From: Dehalogenimonas sp. 4OHTPN
GTDB taxonomy: Bacteria; Chloroflexota; Dehalococcoidia; Dehalococcoidales; Dehalococcoidaceae
DNA length: 64,000 bases
Reading direction: 5' to 3'
NCBI RefSeq assembly: GCF_040448695.1
Contig: NZ_CP159307.1
Span: 744,001-808,000, forward strand
The notes below the pieces were generated by a model that was not told the origin of the DNA, did no database searches, and was given only the letters and a program-made list of their open reading frames with translations. The position numbers were made by a program, and so were the translations under genes. Positions 36,457 through 45,869 of this stretch are shown here, piece by piece. The first letter of the stretch is position 1, and every line of letters begins with the position of its first letter.

Positions 36457-36537
36457 TCTAAAAGAAGGAAGGTGAGTTACAGACACAAAACGGCAACCCC
36501 TGACCCAACACACGAGCAAACGGAGGAGGTTTGAAAC

Positions 36538-39500
36538 ATGAAAAGGGTCTTGAAAAGGTTATTCTCAGTTCTTGGAGTATTTGCGACACTTTCGGCTATT
36601 CTCATTCCAGCTTTGGCAGCACCGGTCAGTGCCGCCCCATCGGGGGTCGGTGCTGATTTCTACGGCTGGAATCTGGATTCCCCGCGGGGTACCTACCCCG
36701 GTTGGGCAGGTGACTGGACCAAAGGTAACCTCGGCAGCCTTTATCGGGAAGGCGACTGGGTTTCCTACGTCTTCATCTTGACCAATAAAAGCGGCGCCGC
36801 CGTCACCCCGGAACAGATCAGCGGCGTTGCTGGATCCTGGGGCAATATATATTATGACTTCTTCAACAGCGGTAAGAATGCCGTTTTTGTGGATCTACTT
36901 CGAAATTTCAGATATTTGGAAGTGAACCCTATTGGGGGCAGTGGGAAACCGAGCAACACTACCTACAATCCCTCAACTGACCTTGGATTGGGGACTGCTT
37001 TCACACCGAGTATCTTGAATGCGCCTTTCCCGGCGGGAACATCTGAAACCGCCGCGGCTCCAGCCGCCAGCCACTACTTCAGTCTCAACGCTGGTGCCGG
37101 CGGATTGCCTACTTCATTGCCCTCCAACAAAGCCTTTTTAATTTTCTTTGAAGCCCATCTCTCTCAGACCTTTGTCTGGGGCCAGGGGCAGGAAAACCTG
37201 TTCAATCAATCCCCGACCAATGCCTGGGGTGGTTCTGCTTATGCTGGCTGGACCGCCACCCACAACGGTTCCGGTTTTACCTCCGGCTCAAGCCCCCACT
37301 TCAACTTTGACGCCCCCGGCTTCGGGGCAATCACAGTCCCCATCCCTATCCCTGAACAACCCGGATCTTCAATCTCGGGCTACAAGTACAATGACTTGAA
37401 CGGAAATGGATCCGACAACAGTGAACCCCGTTTAGCTGGATGGGAGATCAACCTACATATCTATATTGAAAGTATAGAGTTCACCCGGACAACTACTACT
37501 GCAGCCACTACTGGGGCTTATTCATTCACGGGCTTGCCTCCTGGACAATATACAATCCATGAAGTGCTTCAGAATGGTTGGATGCAGACTCAACCTGTTA
37601 CTGCAGAGGTGGTAATCGACATTACTACCAACTCCCAGTCGGCGACGCAGGTGTTTGGCAACTTCCAGCCAAACCCCGGCATCGCCATCGTTAAGACTGT
37701 TACCCCCACCTCCGTATCCGCCCCCGGCAACGTAACATATACCTACGTTGTCACCAACACCGGCAACGTTCCATTGAGCAGCGTTTCCGTTAAAGATGAC
37801 AATGCTACGCCGGGCAACACGGCTGACGACTTCTTTGCTACCTACGTCAGCGGCGATACCAACGGCAACAGCAAACTTGATCTGACTGAGTCCTGGACGT
37901 TCACCGCCACCCGCGGCATAACTCAAGACATGATTGATTCCGGCGCCGCCCGAACTAACATTGGTACGGCAACCGGCACTCCACCCGTCGGCGGCAACGT
38001 TACTGCTACCGACGACGCCACGGTGACCATTGTTCAGAACCCGGCCTACACCATTGACAAGACGGTGGTATCGGTGACTGGTGGTAGTGGTGGCTCGGCT
38101 GATTCCGCCGGTGACATCATCAACTACCAGGTGGTCCTGACCAACACTGGCAACGTCACTCTGACCTCCATCACCATGGCTGACACTCTGGTGACCCTTG
38201 GCGCTCCGACCAGCAAGTCGGCCAATGAGGATAATGATCTCGACGTCGGTGAGTCTTGGACCTGGACCTACAGCTACACCGTGACTCAGGCTGACCTTGA
38301 CAACAAGGGCGGCGGAGACGGTGACATCGACAACACTGCCACCGGGGACTGCGCTGAGCTTGACCCGATCAGTGACAGTGAGGACGTACCGCTGGTCTTC
38401 AACCCGGCCTACACCATTGACAAGACGGTGGTATCGGTGACTGGTGGTAGTGGTGGCTCGGCTGATTCCGCCGGTGACATCATCAACTACCAGGTGGTCC
38501 TGACCAACACTGGCAACGTCACTCTGACCTCCATCACCATGGCTGACACTCTGGTGACCCTTGGCGCTCCGACCAGCAAGTCGGCCAATGAGGATAATGA
38601 TCTCGACGTCGGTGAGTCTTGGACCTGGACCTACAGCTACACCGTGACTCAGGCTGACCTTGACAACAAGGGCGGCGGAGACGGTGACATCGACAACACT
38701 GCCACCGGGGACTGCGCTGAGCTTGACCCGATCAGTGACAGTGAGGACGTACCGCTGGTCTTCAACCCGGCCTACACCATTGACAAGACGGTGGTATCGG
38801 TGACTGGTGGTAGTGGTGGCTCGGCTGATTCCGCCGGTGACATCATCAACTACCAGGTGGTCCTGACCAACACTGGCAACGTCACTCTGACCTCCATCAC
38901 CATGGCTGACACTCTGGTGACCCTTGGCGCTCCGACCAGCAAGTCGGCCAATGAGGATAATGATCTCGACGTCGGTGAGTCTTGGACCTGGACCTACAGC
39001 TACACCGTGACTCAGGCTGACCTTGACAACAAGGGCGGCGGAGACGGTGACATCGACAACACTGCCACCGGGGACTGCGCTGAGCTTGACCCGATCAGTG
39101 ACAGTGAGGACGTACCGCTGGTCTTCAACCCGGCCTACACCATTGACAAGACGGTGGTATCGGTGACTGGTGGTAGTGGTGGCTCGGCTGATTCCGCCGG
39201 TGACATCATCAACTACCAGGTGGTCCTGACCAACACTGGCAACGTCACTCTGACCTCCATCACCATGGCTGACACTCTGGTGACCCTTGGCGCTCCGACC
39301 AGCAAGTCGGCCAATGAGGATAATGATCTCGACGTCGGTGAGTCTTGGACCTGGACCTACAGCTACACCGTGACTCAGGCTGACCTTGACAACAAGGGCG
39401 GCGGAGACGGTGACATCGACAACACTGCCACCGGGGACTGCGCTGAGCTTGACCCGATCAGTGACAGTGAGGACGTACCGCTGGTCTTCAACCCGGCCTA

Positions 39501-42500
39501 CACCATTGACAAGACGGTGGTATCGGTGACTGGTGGTAGTGGTGGCTCGGCTGATTCCGCCGGTGACATCATCAACTACCAGGTGGTCCTGACCAACACT
39601 GGCAACGTCACTCTGACCTCCATCACCATGGCTGACACTCTGGTGACCCTTGGCGCTCCGACCAGCAAGTCGGCCAATGAGGATAATGATCTCGACGTCG
39701 GTGAGTCTTGGACCTGGACCTACAGCTACACCGTGACTCAGGCTGACCTTGACAACAAGGGCGGCGGAGACGGTGACATCGACAACACTGCCACCGGGGA
39801 CTGCGCTGAGCTTGACCCGATCAGTGACAGTGAGGACGTACCGCTGGTCTTCAACCCGGCCTACACCATTGACAAGACGGTGGTATCGGTGACTGGTGGT
39901 AGTGGTGGCTCGGCTGATTCCGCCGGTGACATCATCAACTACCAGGTGGTCCTGACCAACACTGGCAACGTCACTCTGACCTCCATCACCATGGCTGACA
40001 CTCTGGTGACCCTTGGCGCTCCGACCAGCAAGTCGGCCAATGAGGATAATGATCTCGACGTCGGTGAGTCTTGGACCTGGACCTACAGCTACACCGTGAC
40101 TCAGGCTGACCTTGACAACAAGGGCGGCGGAGACGGTGACATCGACAACACTGCCACCGGGGACTGCGCTGAGCTTGACCCGATCAGTGACAGTGAGGAC
40201 GTACCGCTGGTCTTCAACCCGGCCTACACCATTGACAAGACGGTGGTATCGGTGACTGGTGGTAGTGGTGGCTCGGCTGATTCCGCCGGTGACATCATCA
40301 ACTACCAGGTGGTCCTGACCAACACTGGCAACGTCACTCTGACCTCCATCACCATGGCTGACACTCTGGTGACCCTTGGCGCTCCGACCAGCAAGTCGGC
40401 CAATGAGGATAATGATCTCGACGTCGGTGAGTCTTGGACCTGGACCTACAGCTACACCGTGACTCAGGCTGACCTTGACAACAAGGGCGGCGGAGACGGT
40501 GACATCGACAACACTGCCACCGGGGACTGCGCTGAGCTTGACCCGATCAGTGACAGTGAGGACGTACCGCTGGTCTTCAACCCGGCCTACACCATTGACA
40601 AGACGGTGGTATCGGTGACTGGTGGTAGTGGTGGCTCGGCTGATTCCGCCGGTGACATCATCAACTACCAGGTGGTCCTGACCAACACTGGCAACGTCAC
40701 TCTGACCTCCATCACCATGGCTGACACTCTGGTGACCCTTGGCGCTCCGACCAGCAAGTCGGCCAATGAGGATAATGATCTCGACGTCGGTGAGTCTTGG
40801 ACCTGGACCTACAGCTACACCGTGACTCAGGCTGACCTTGACAACAAGGGCGGCGGAGACGGTGACATCGACAACACTGCCACCGGGGACTGCGCTGAGC
40901 TTGACCCGATCAGTGACAGTGAGGACGTACCGCTGGTCTTCAACCCGGCCTACACCATTGACAAGACGGTGGTATCGGTGACTGGTGGTAGTGGTGGCTC
41001 GGCTGATTCCGCCGGTGACATCATCAACTACCAGGTGGTCCTGACCAACACTGGCAACGTCACTCTGACCTCCATCACCATGGCTGACACTCTGGTGACC
41101 CTTGGCGCTCCGACCAGCAAGTCGGCCAATGAGGATAATGATCTCGACGTCGGTGAGTCTTGGACCTGGACCTACAGCTACACCGTGACTCAGGCTGACC
41201 TTGACAACAAGGGCGGCGGAGACGGTGACATCGACAACACTGCCACCGGGGACTGCGCTGAGCTTGACCCGATCAGTGACAGTGAGGACGTACCGCTGGC
41301 CTTCAACCCGGCCGTTGATATCGAGAAATTTGTCTCGGTTGACGGTGGCGTAACTTGGCTAGACGCTGACTCAGCGCTAGGGCCGTATGTTTTAGTTGGT
41401 GATTCTGTTAAGTTTAAGGTCATCGTCACCAATACAGGCAACGTTACTCTTGGAATTGGGGTAGTTGATACTGACTTTACTTTCGCCGGTATCGTCACAT
41501 CGCTTGCTCCTGGCGCCTCTGACGAGAGTGATGTCTTTACCACTACTGCTGTAATAGGACAGCAGTGGGACGAGGCAGTTGTTACCGGTACACCGCTGGT
41601 TGGTACTCCAGTGACCGATAGTGATCGTGCCTACTACTTCGGCGCCTACCCGCACACCACCATGCAGACTATCGCTTACGTGTGGGAGACCTCAGACTTT
41701 GGTAACGTCACCCTCACCATCCGCGATACCAATGACGGCAATGTTCCGCTAACAGGTTCTCACATCCACCTGTATCTAACTCCTGGTGGTGAATACACCG
41801 GTTCGCCTTACGGTCATACCGGGCTTCCGGCCTTCGTTGCCTTCAGTGGTGACACCGGATCGGATGGCATCATGAGCCCCGGTGAGACCTGGCAGTGGAT
41901 AATCCAGGTTGAGATCGCGGTCACCACCACCTTCGATGTTCAAGGTGAAGGCTACTTCACGCCGCTTGACTTCCTGGTCGCCGGCCCAAGCGAGCATGCT
42001 AGCCTGACCGTTCAGGTCAACCTGGCTACCCGTACCCAGGGCTTCTGGTCAACCCATCTGGCGTTCACCACCCAGATCTTCAACTCGATGGATACCTTGC
42101 CGCTTGATGACACAAACGTCGTTATCGATTTGGGTTACAAGCAGATCAGAACAATCGACGAGTTGATGGGCATCTTCTGGGCTAACAACGCCAAGAACGC
42201 AGATGGTTCTAAACGCGACAAGCTTGGACAGGCACGTGAAACCGCCGCTCAACAGGCGCTGGCAGCCATTCTTAACAGCGTCATGCCGGGTGGTAAGCCG
42301 CTGCCTGCCGGGTACAGCTTGACTGACATCAAGAACGTCCTCGGTGGTACAAACCAAAATGCCATCAAGGCTCTTGGTTCAGCTCTTGATGCCTTCAACA
42401 ACAGCGGTGATAATGTCGCCCTGCCTCCGGGCACAGTCACCGGCAAAGCTGATCCCAACGGTGCCAGAGATATCGCGGACATTGGGTTCGCTGACACCTG

Positions 42501-42501
42501 A
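36538..42501 (+). CDS. Giant secreted protein with nine identical 121-residue repeats
   Basis: 1987 residues. A Sec signal peptide (LKRLFSVLGVFATLSAILIPALA as a basic-hydrophobic run ending AAPVSAAP) opens the protein. Residues 45-275 form a unique N-domain; residues about 280-380 are an SdrD B-like domain (SISGYKYNDLNGNG, YSFTGLPPGQYTIHE); about 381-500 is a DUF11/DUF7507-type repeat (VTPTSVSAPGNVTYTYVVTNTGNV). Residues 501-1589 are nine 121-residue repeats of the same fold. A further divergent repeat and an approx. 180-residue C-domain (TRTQGFWSTHL) follow, with no membrane anchor or sorting signal. Likely an S-layer or matrix component. GGAGGAGG lies 8 bases before the ATG; expression is behind the tandem attenuator. 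Confidence 0.9.
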   Translation: MKRVLKRLFSVLGVFATLSAILIPALAAPVSAAPSGVGADFYGWNLDSPRGTYPGWAGDWTKGNLGSLYREGDWVSYVFILTNKSGAAVTPEQISGVAGSWGNIYYDFFNSGKNAVFVDLLRNFRYLEVNPIGGSGKPSNTTYNPSTDLGLGTAFTPSILNAPFPAGTSETAAAPAASHYFSLNAGAGGLPTSLPSNKAFLIFFEAHLSQTFVWGQGQENLFNQSPTNAWGGSAYAGWTATHNGSGFTSGSSPHFNFDAPGFGAITVPIPIPEQPGSSISGYKYNDLNGNGSDNSEPRLAGWEINLHIYIESIEFTRTTTTAATTGAYSFTGLPPGQYTIHEVLQNGWMQTQPVTAEVVIDITTNSQSATQVFGNFQPNPGIAIVKTVTPTSVSAPGNVTYTYVVTNTGNVPLSSVSVKDDNATPGNTADDFFATYVSGDTNGNSKLDLTESWTFTATRGITQDMIDSGAARTNIGTATGTPPVGGNVTATDDATVTIVQNPAYTIDKTVVSVTGGSGGSADSAGDIINYQVVLTNTGNVTLTSITMADTLVTLGAPTSKSANEDNDLDVGESWTWTYSYTVTQADLDNKGGGDGDIDNTATGDCAELDPISDSEDVPLVFNPAYTIDKTVVSVTGGSGGSADSAGDIINYQVVLTNTGNVTLTSITMADTLVTLGAPTSKSANEDNDLDVGESWTWTYSYTVTQADLDNKGGGDGDIDNTATGDCAELDPISDSEDVPLVFNPAYTIDKTVVSVTGGSGGSADSAGDIINYQVVLTNTGNVTLTSITMADTLVTLGAPTSKSANEDNDLDVGESWTWTYSYTVTQADLDNKGGGDGDIDNTATGDCAELDPISDSEDVPLVFNPAYTIDKTVVSVTGGSGGSADSAGDIINYQVVLTNTGNVTLTSITMADTLVTLGAPTSKSANEDNDLDVGESWTWTYSYTVTQADLDNKGGGDGDIDNTATGDCAELDPISDSEDVPLVFNPAYTIDKTVVSVTGGSGGSADSAGDIINYQVVLTNTGNVTLTSITMADTLVTLGAPTSKSANEDNDLDVGESWTWTYSYTVTQADLDNKGGGDGDIDNTATGDCAELDPISDSEDVPLVFNPAYTIDKTVVSVTGGSGGSADSAGDIINYQVVLTNTGNVTLTSITMADTLVTLGAPTSKSANEDNDLDVGESWTWTYSYTVTQADLDNKGGGDGDIDNTATGDCAELDPISDSEDVPLVFNPAYTIDKTVVSVTGGSGGSADSAGDIINYQVVLTNTGNVTLTSITMADTLVTLGAPTSKSANEDNDLDVGESWTWTYSYTVTQADLDNKGGGDGDIDNTATGDCAELDPISDSEDVPLVFNPAYTIDKTVVSVTGGSGGSADSAGDIINYQVVLTNTGNVTLTSITMADTLVTLGAPTSKSANEDNDLDVGESWTWTYSYTVTQADLDNKGGGDGDIDNTATGDCAELDPISDSEDVPLVFNPAYTIDKTVVSVTGGSGGSADSAGDIINYQVVLTNTGNVTLTSITMADTLVTLGAPTSKSANEDNDLDVGESWTWTYSYTVTQADLDNKGGGDGDIDNTATGDCAELDPISDSEDVPLAFNPAVDIEKFVSVDGGVTWLDADSALGPYVLVGDSVKFKVIVTNTGNVTLGIGVVDTDFTFAGIVTSLAPGASDESDVFTTTAVIGQQWDEAVVTGTPLVGTPVTDSDRAYYFGAYPHTTMQTIAYVWETSDFGNVTLTIRDTNDGNVPLTGSHIHLYLTPGGEYTGSPYGHTGLPAFVAFSGDTGSDGIMSPGETWQWIIQVEIAVTTTFDVQGEGYFTPLDFLVAGPSEHASLTVQVNLATRTQGFWSTHLAFTTQIFNSMDTLPLDDTNVVIDLGYKQIRTIDELMGIFWANNAKNADGSKRDKLGQARETAAQQALAAILNSVMPGGKPLPAGYSLTDIKNVLGGTNQNAIKALGSALDAFNNSGDNVALPPGTVTGKADPNGARDIADIGFADT
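38038..41304 (+). repeat. Nine tandem 363-bp repeats
   Basis: The AACCCGGCCTACACCATTGA start recurs at 38038, 38401, 38764, 39127, 39490, 39853, 40216, 40579 and 40942: exactly nine units of 363 bp with no indels. The copies read as identical at nucleotide level; the one change I noticed is T to C near 41300 in the last unit (Val to Ala). Each unit encodes one DUF11-like beta-sandwich. The copy number depends on correct assembly. Confidence 0.97.
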
Positions 42502-42520
42502 TAAGTACTCCATCGTGGAA

Positions 42521-42553
42521 AAAGGGAGGGGCTTCGGCCCCTCCCTTTCTTTT
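42521..42553 (+). terminator. Intrinsic terminator of the giant repeat protein gene
   Basis: 12-bp stem (42521-42532 with 42537-42548) capped by a TTCG tetraloop and followed by CTTTT. Confidence 0.9.
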
Positions 42554-42588
42554 ACCAAAAATATCGCCCCAAAAACGACAAAACTCGC

Positions 42589-42620
42589 TTGACGGCCATA
42601 GGGAACACGTGTGCTATAAT
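42589..42620 (+). promoter_or_regulatory. Plus-strand promoter pointing into the 3' end of the hydrogenase operon
   Basis: TTGACG (42589-42594) and extended -10 TGCTATAAT (core 42615-42620), 20 bp apart. The start would be near 42627, beside an ATG at 42629. No credible gene follows on this strand, so it would make an antisense or small RNA. Confidence 0.45.
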
Positions 42621-42726
42621 ATCCGCCTATGAACTTCACACACGTATTTGCTGGACAAATGCCGCCCCGGCTTTATGCGGCAGAGAATCGTTCCTTTCGT
42701 TTTCGCGATGAGGGTGTGAAGAAAAA

Positions 42727-43197
42727 TCAGGCGGCGCGCCGTGGAAAGAGCCTCTGGAGGTGCTGCACCGCCTTGTCAGCCGCCTGCTGGACGTCAGCGG
42801 ACAGCTCAAAGCTCCACTCCATGAGCATCGGGCGGGTCACCAGGAACTCCACCTTCGGCTTTAACCCGATCACCCCCGCGATCTGCAGCAGCTCGACGAC
42901 TCCCACCTGGTGGAAAGACAGCTTCGACGCCTCCGCCGACTTGAAGTCCTCATCGAGCTCAAACCACCCGATCTCGCCCGCCGGCATGTCGGCATCCATC
43001 ACATCGACGATCACCAGCCGCTCGACACCCGGCAATAAACCAAGAAGGTCGAACCCGGCGACTCCGCCGGCCTCGACCTTCACATTATCCGAAACCCCGA
43101 TTTCCTTGATCCGCCTGGCGACGTGTATGCCGAAGCCTTCGTCGCCCAGCGCCACGTTCCCCACGCCGAGGATCAGCGTCGCGGCGGTTTCCTCCAT
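42727..43197 (-). CDS. hupD: Hydrogenase maturation protease
   Basis: 156 residues. Ni-dependent endopeptidase that trims the C-terminus of the [NiFe] large subunit. The N-terminal ILGVGNVALGDEGFGIHVAR has the metal-binding Glu, and VIVDVMDADMPAGEI has the Asp. ATG 43197 is one base after the large-subunit stop, so translation is coupled. A longer frame upstream is antisense-like and not used. Confidence 0.93.
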   Translation of the reverse strand: MEETAATLILGVGNVALGDEGFGIHVARRIKEIGVSDNVKVEAGGVAGFDLLGLLPGVERLVIVDVMDADMPAGEIGWFELDEDFKSAEASKLSFHQVGVVELLQIAGVIGLKPKVEFLVTRPMLMEWSFELSADVQQAADKAVQHLQRLFPRRAA

Positions 43198-43198
43198 G

Positions 43199-44809
43199 CT
43201 ACTGGAGGTTGATGACCTTGACCTTGCCGGTCCGCCCGTCGATGACGTGGACGCCGCAGGCAATGCACGGGTCAAACGACCGGATGATGCGCACCACGTT
43301 GATCGGGTTCTCGGTGTCCGGCACCGGCGCCCCGATGAGAGACTGCTCGTACGGGCCTTTGACGCCGTTCTCGTCCCGGGGTCCGGCGTTCCAGGTGGAC
43401 GGCACCACCATCTGGTAGTTCTTGATACGGTGATTCTCGATCTCCACCCAGTGGCCAAGAGCGCCGCGGGGAGCGTCCCACACGCCGAAGCCCTTGGCGT
43501 TGCGGGGCACCGCCTTCTCGTTCATGCCCACCAGCGGGCCGGCGGTCCTGAGTTCGATCAGCCGGTCGATCCAGGCAATCCCCTGGTCGACGATAGACTT
43601 GGTAATCAGCGCGCGGCACAGGTGCCTGGCCACGACGCCTTCACGGCCGCCGGCTTTGAAGAAGTCCACCAGCGCCGGGAATTTGTTGACCAGGCCCCGG
43701 GCCAGCGGGCCGACTTCCATCGGCTTGCTGCTGTACCTCGGGGATTTGAAATAGGAGTAGGCGCCGGACTTGTTCAGGTTGAACTCGGTCACCCCGGCCG
43801 AAGGATGCAGAGCATTGGTGCCGGCCGGGTAGTTGTACCAGGAACTGGTGACGGACTCGGTGATCTTGGAGTAATCCACTGGGGCTACATTTATCCCGGC
43901 GATGTCGGAAAGCGTGCCGCGGGCGCCGGAAGCGTTGACAACGCCGCCTTTGAACAGGTGGTTTGATCCACCAAAGGAAATGTCTTCCGTCTTAGCCGCG
44001 CCGTCCTGCGGCAACATCGGGTAGGCTAAATAGTTGCCGTCAGTGGCGCCGATGGCCAGCTTGGCCAACGGGAAAAGCGGGCCAGTGCCGACAGCCAGCA
44101 CGTCCGGCAGGTAAACGTTATCGACGAACTCTTTCTGCTCCATCCATAGTTCGCGCAAAGCGAGCAGCTGTTCTCGTGATGGCGTTGCGACACAACCGCC
44201 GACCATGACGGTGTTGGGATGAGGCTGGATGCCAGTGATGAAATTCAGCATCTTCTGGGACTTAGCCTTCATCTCGATGGCTTTGATGTAATGAGAGACC
44301 AGCGTGGTCACCGTGTCCGGGTCGTTGACGGTGAAGGCGTCCGGTTCATAGCGGGGGGTGAACGGCGAGGTGTCACCCTTGACCACCAGCCCGACGATTT
44401 TGTCCTTGATGCCGAGCAGTCCCGGATCGCTCCCTTTATAATTGGCGATAGCCATGATATCCAGGTAGTCTAGGGCGGATAAGACATAGAAATGAACGTA
44501 GTGGTCGTGAACGTAATAACCAGCGCAGAAGACGTTGCGCATCAGCCGTCCGGCTTCGGTCAGTTCGATATCGAAGGCATCTTCCAGCGCCTGCGCCGAG
44601 GCGATGGCGTGGACGCCTTCGCAAACGCCGCACAACCGGCTGGTGACGTACGGGGCGTCCCAGGGGTCGCGGTTCTTGAGCAGAATTTCGATGCCGCGCG
44701 CCATGGTGCCGGCTGACCAGGCATCGGTAATGACGCCGTTGTTGACTTCGACTTCTATCCTGAGGTGACCTTCAATTCTGGTTAACGGGTCAACGACTAC
44801 TCGGGTCAT
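43199..44809 (-). CDS. hupL: [NiFe] hydrogenase large subunit
   Basis: 536 residues. Bears the Ni-Fe centre that splits H2 in uptake hydrogenases. RLCGVC (Cys 60, Cys 63) is the L1 motif, and DPCIACGVH (Cys 515, Cys 518) is L5. The 15 residues after His 521 are the tail cut by HupD. The N-terminal VVVDPLTRIEGHLRIEVEV is typical of group 1 enzymes. The protein has no signal of its own and should be carried out by the Tat signal on the small subunit. Confidence 0.97.
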   Translation of the reverse strand: MTRVVVDPLTRIEGHLRIEVEVNNGVITDAWSAGTMARGIEILLKNRDPWDAPYVTSRLCGVCEGVHAIASAQALEDAFDIELTEAGRLMRNVFCAGYYVHDHYVHFYVLSALDYLDIMAIANYKGSDPGLLGIKDKIVGLVVKGDTSPFTPRYEPDAFTVNDPDTVTTLVSHYIKAIEMKAKSQKMLNFITGIQPHPNTVMVGGCVATPSREQLLALRELWMEQKEFVDNVYLPDVLAVGTGPLFPLAKLAIGATDGNYLAYPMLPQDGAAKTEDISFGGSNHLFKGGVVNASGARGTLSDIAGINVAPVDYSKITESVTSSWYNYPAGTNALHPSAGVTEFNLNKSGAYSYFKSPRYSSKPMEVGPLARGLVNKFPALVDFFKAGGREGVVARHLCRALITKSIVDQGIAWIDRLIELRTAGPLVGMNEKAVPRNAKGFGVWDAPRGALGHWVEIENHRIKNYQMVVPSTWNAGPRDENGVKGPYEQSLIGAPVPDTENPINVVRIIRSFDPCIACGVHVIDGRTGKVKVINLQ

Positions 44810-44857
44810 TCTAGAATTCCCTTTCCAAGCATATTTTGAATCTTCACTCCAGGGATA

Positions 44858-45823
44858 CTACTTTACGCCGAAGTCATAGTCGTGGGCGTAGAGGGGGCTG
44901 GTTTCCTGATAGAACTCAGGCTGGGAACAGGCGACGCAGGGGACCCCCGCCTGGATGCAGTAATTGGACCGCTGATTCCACTGGCGTTCCCAGCAATCCT
45001 GGAAGGCGATCGGTCCCTTACAGCCCTTGAGAATTAGACACCGTCCCTGCTGGGCCGGGTCTTTGAAATCGGTAACGAAGCGCCGGGCTTCAAACTGGCC
45101 GCGGCGGGCGCAGTTGTCGTGCTGCAGCTTTCCATAGAAAGCTAGCGGCCGATGGTAATTATCCATTTCCGGCGCTTTGCCGAAGGTTAGATAGTAGACG
45201 ATGGTGGCTACCAATCGCTCATTATGCACCGGGCAGGTCGGCAGGTTGATGACCGGCTTGTTGCCGACATCGTCGAAGACATGATGAAGTTCCTTACCGC
45301 GGAAGAGGTAACCCACGGCGTCGGTCGGGCCGGAGCGCGGAATGCCGCCAAAAGATGAACAGGCTCCGACGTTGATGATCACCGCTGCGTTTTTAGCCGA
45401 TTCACGCACAATATCGACGAAGGTTTTCCCTGCGATGGTGCAGAATTTGCCGTTCTGGGCAAGGGGAATAGCACCCTCGATAACCAGAACGTAACCCCCG
45501 GCTTTAATAGTGTCGGTAAGGGCTTTGTCTGCCTGGTGACCCGAGGCGGCCATTGCCGTCTCGTGGTATCTCAAAGAAATGGTGTCGAGGAGAATCGAGA
45601 CTGCGGAAGGCTCAAGATTATTGAGGAAAGACTCGGTGCAGCCGGTGCAGCCCTGGCCTTCGAGCCAGATGACCGGAGGTTTAGCCGGGGCGACCTGCTC
45701 CAATGCCTCGACAATCCGGGGATTCAGCGCCTGGCTCAGTCCCATCGCGGCTACAGTCAAGCTGGCTATCTTGACAAAATCCCGGCGGTTCAGTTGAGGC
45801 CTGGTTAAAGTTGCGAGATCCAT
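44858..45823 (-). CDS. hupS: [NiFe] hydrogenase small subunit, Tat-exported
   Basis: 321 residues from ATG 45823 (AGGAGA upstream). The Tat motif NRRDFVKIA is at residues 12-20. Cluster cysteines: CTGCTES (proximal), ACSSFGG, PTCPVHNE, DNCARRG, then the CLILKGCKGP, DCWERQW and CIQAGVPCVACSQP Cys set for the medial and distal clusters. No C-terminal membrane helix is evident, so attachment to the membrane must come from a partner, plausibly the cytochrome lipoprotein encoded 46 bp upstream. Confidence 0.96.
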   Translation of the reverse strand: MDLATLTRPQLNRRDFVKIASLTVAAMGLSQALNPRIVEALEQVAPAKPPVIWLEGQGCTGCTESFLNNLEPSAVSILLDTISLRYHETAMAASGHQADKALTDTIKAGGYVLVIEGAIPLAQNGKFCTIAGKTFVDIVRESAKNAAVIINVGACSSFGGIPRSGPTDAVGYLFRGKELHHVFDDVGNKPVINLPTCPVHNERLVATIVYYLTFGKAPEMDNYHRPLAFYGKLQHDNCARRGQFEARRFVTDFKDPAQQGRCLILKGCKGPIAFQDCWERQWNQRSNYCIQAGVPCVACSQPEFYQETSPLYAHDYDFGVK

Positions 45824-45869
45824 TCTATCTCCTGTAGCGGGAGGCATCCCGCGGTTATTTTGTGGGAAC

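Noticed and set aside
36103-36460. Assignment of the tandem leader to the c-di-GMP, SAM, cobalamin or glycine riboswitch class
   Set aside because: Checked by eye for the core motifs of these classes (for example GGGACGCAAAGCC for c-di-GMP-I, the B12 box, the SAM-I GAAGCCCGGCAACC-type core). None is present.
38038-41304. CRISPR-like or other non-coding interpretation of the regular repeats
   Set aside because: The 363-bp units are in frame, keep one open frame and encode a recognisable beta-sandwich repeat with no spacers.
42629-43966. 445-codon open frame on the plus strand opposite hupD and hupL
   Set aside because: It is antisense to firmly identified hydrogenase genes, and its sequence is what reverse reading of GC-rich codons gives. 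Only its promoter is kept as an observation.
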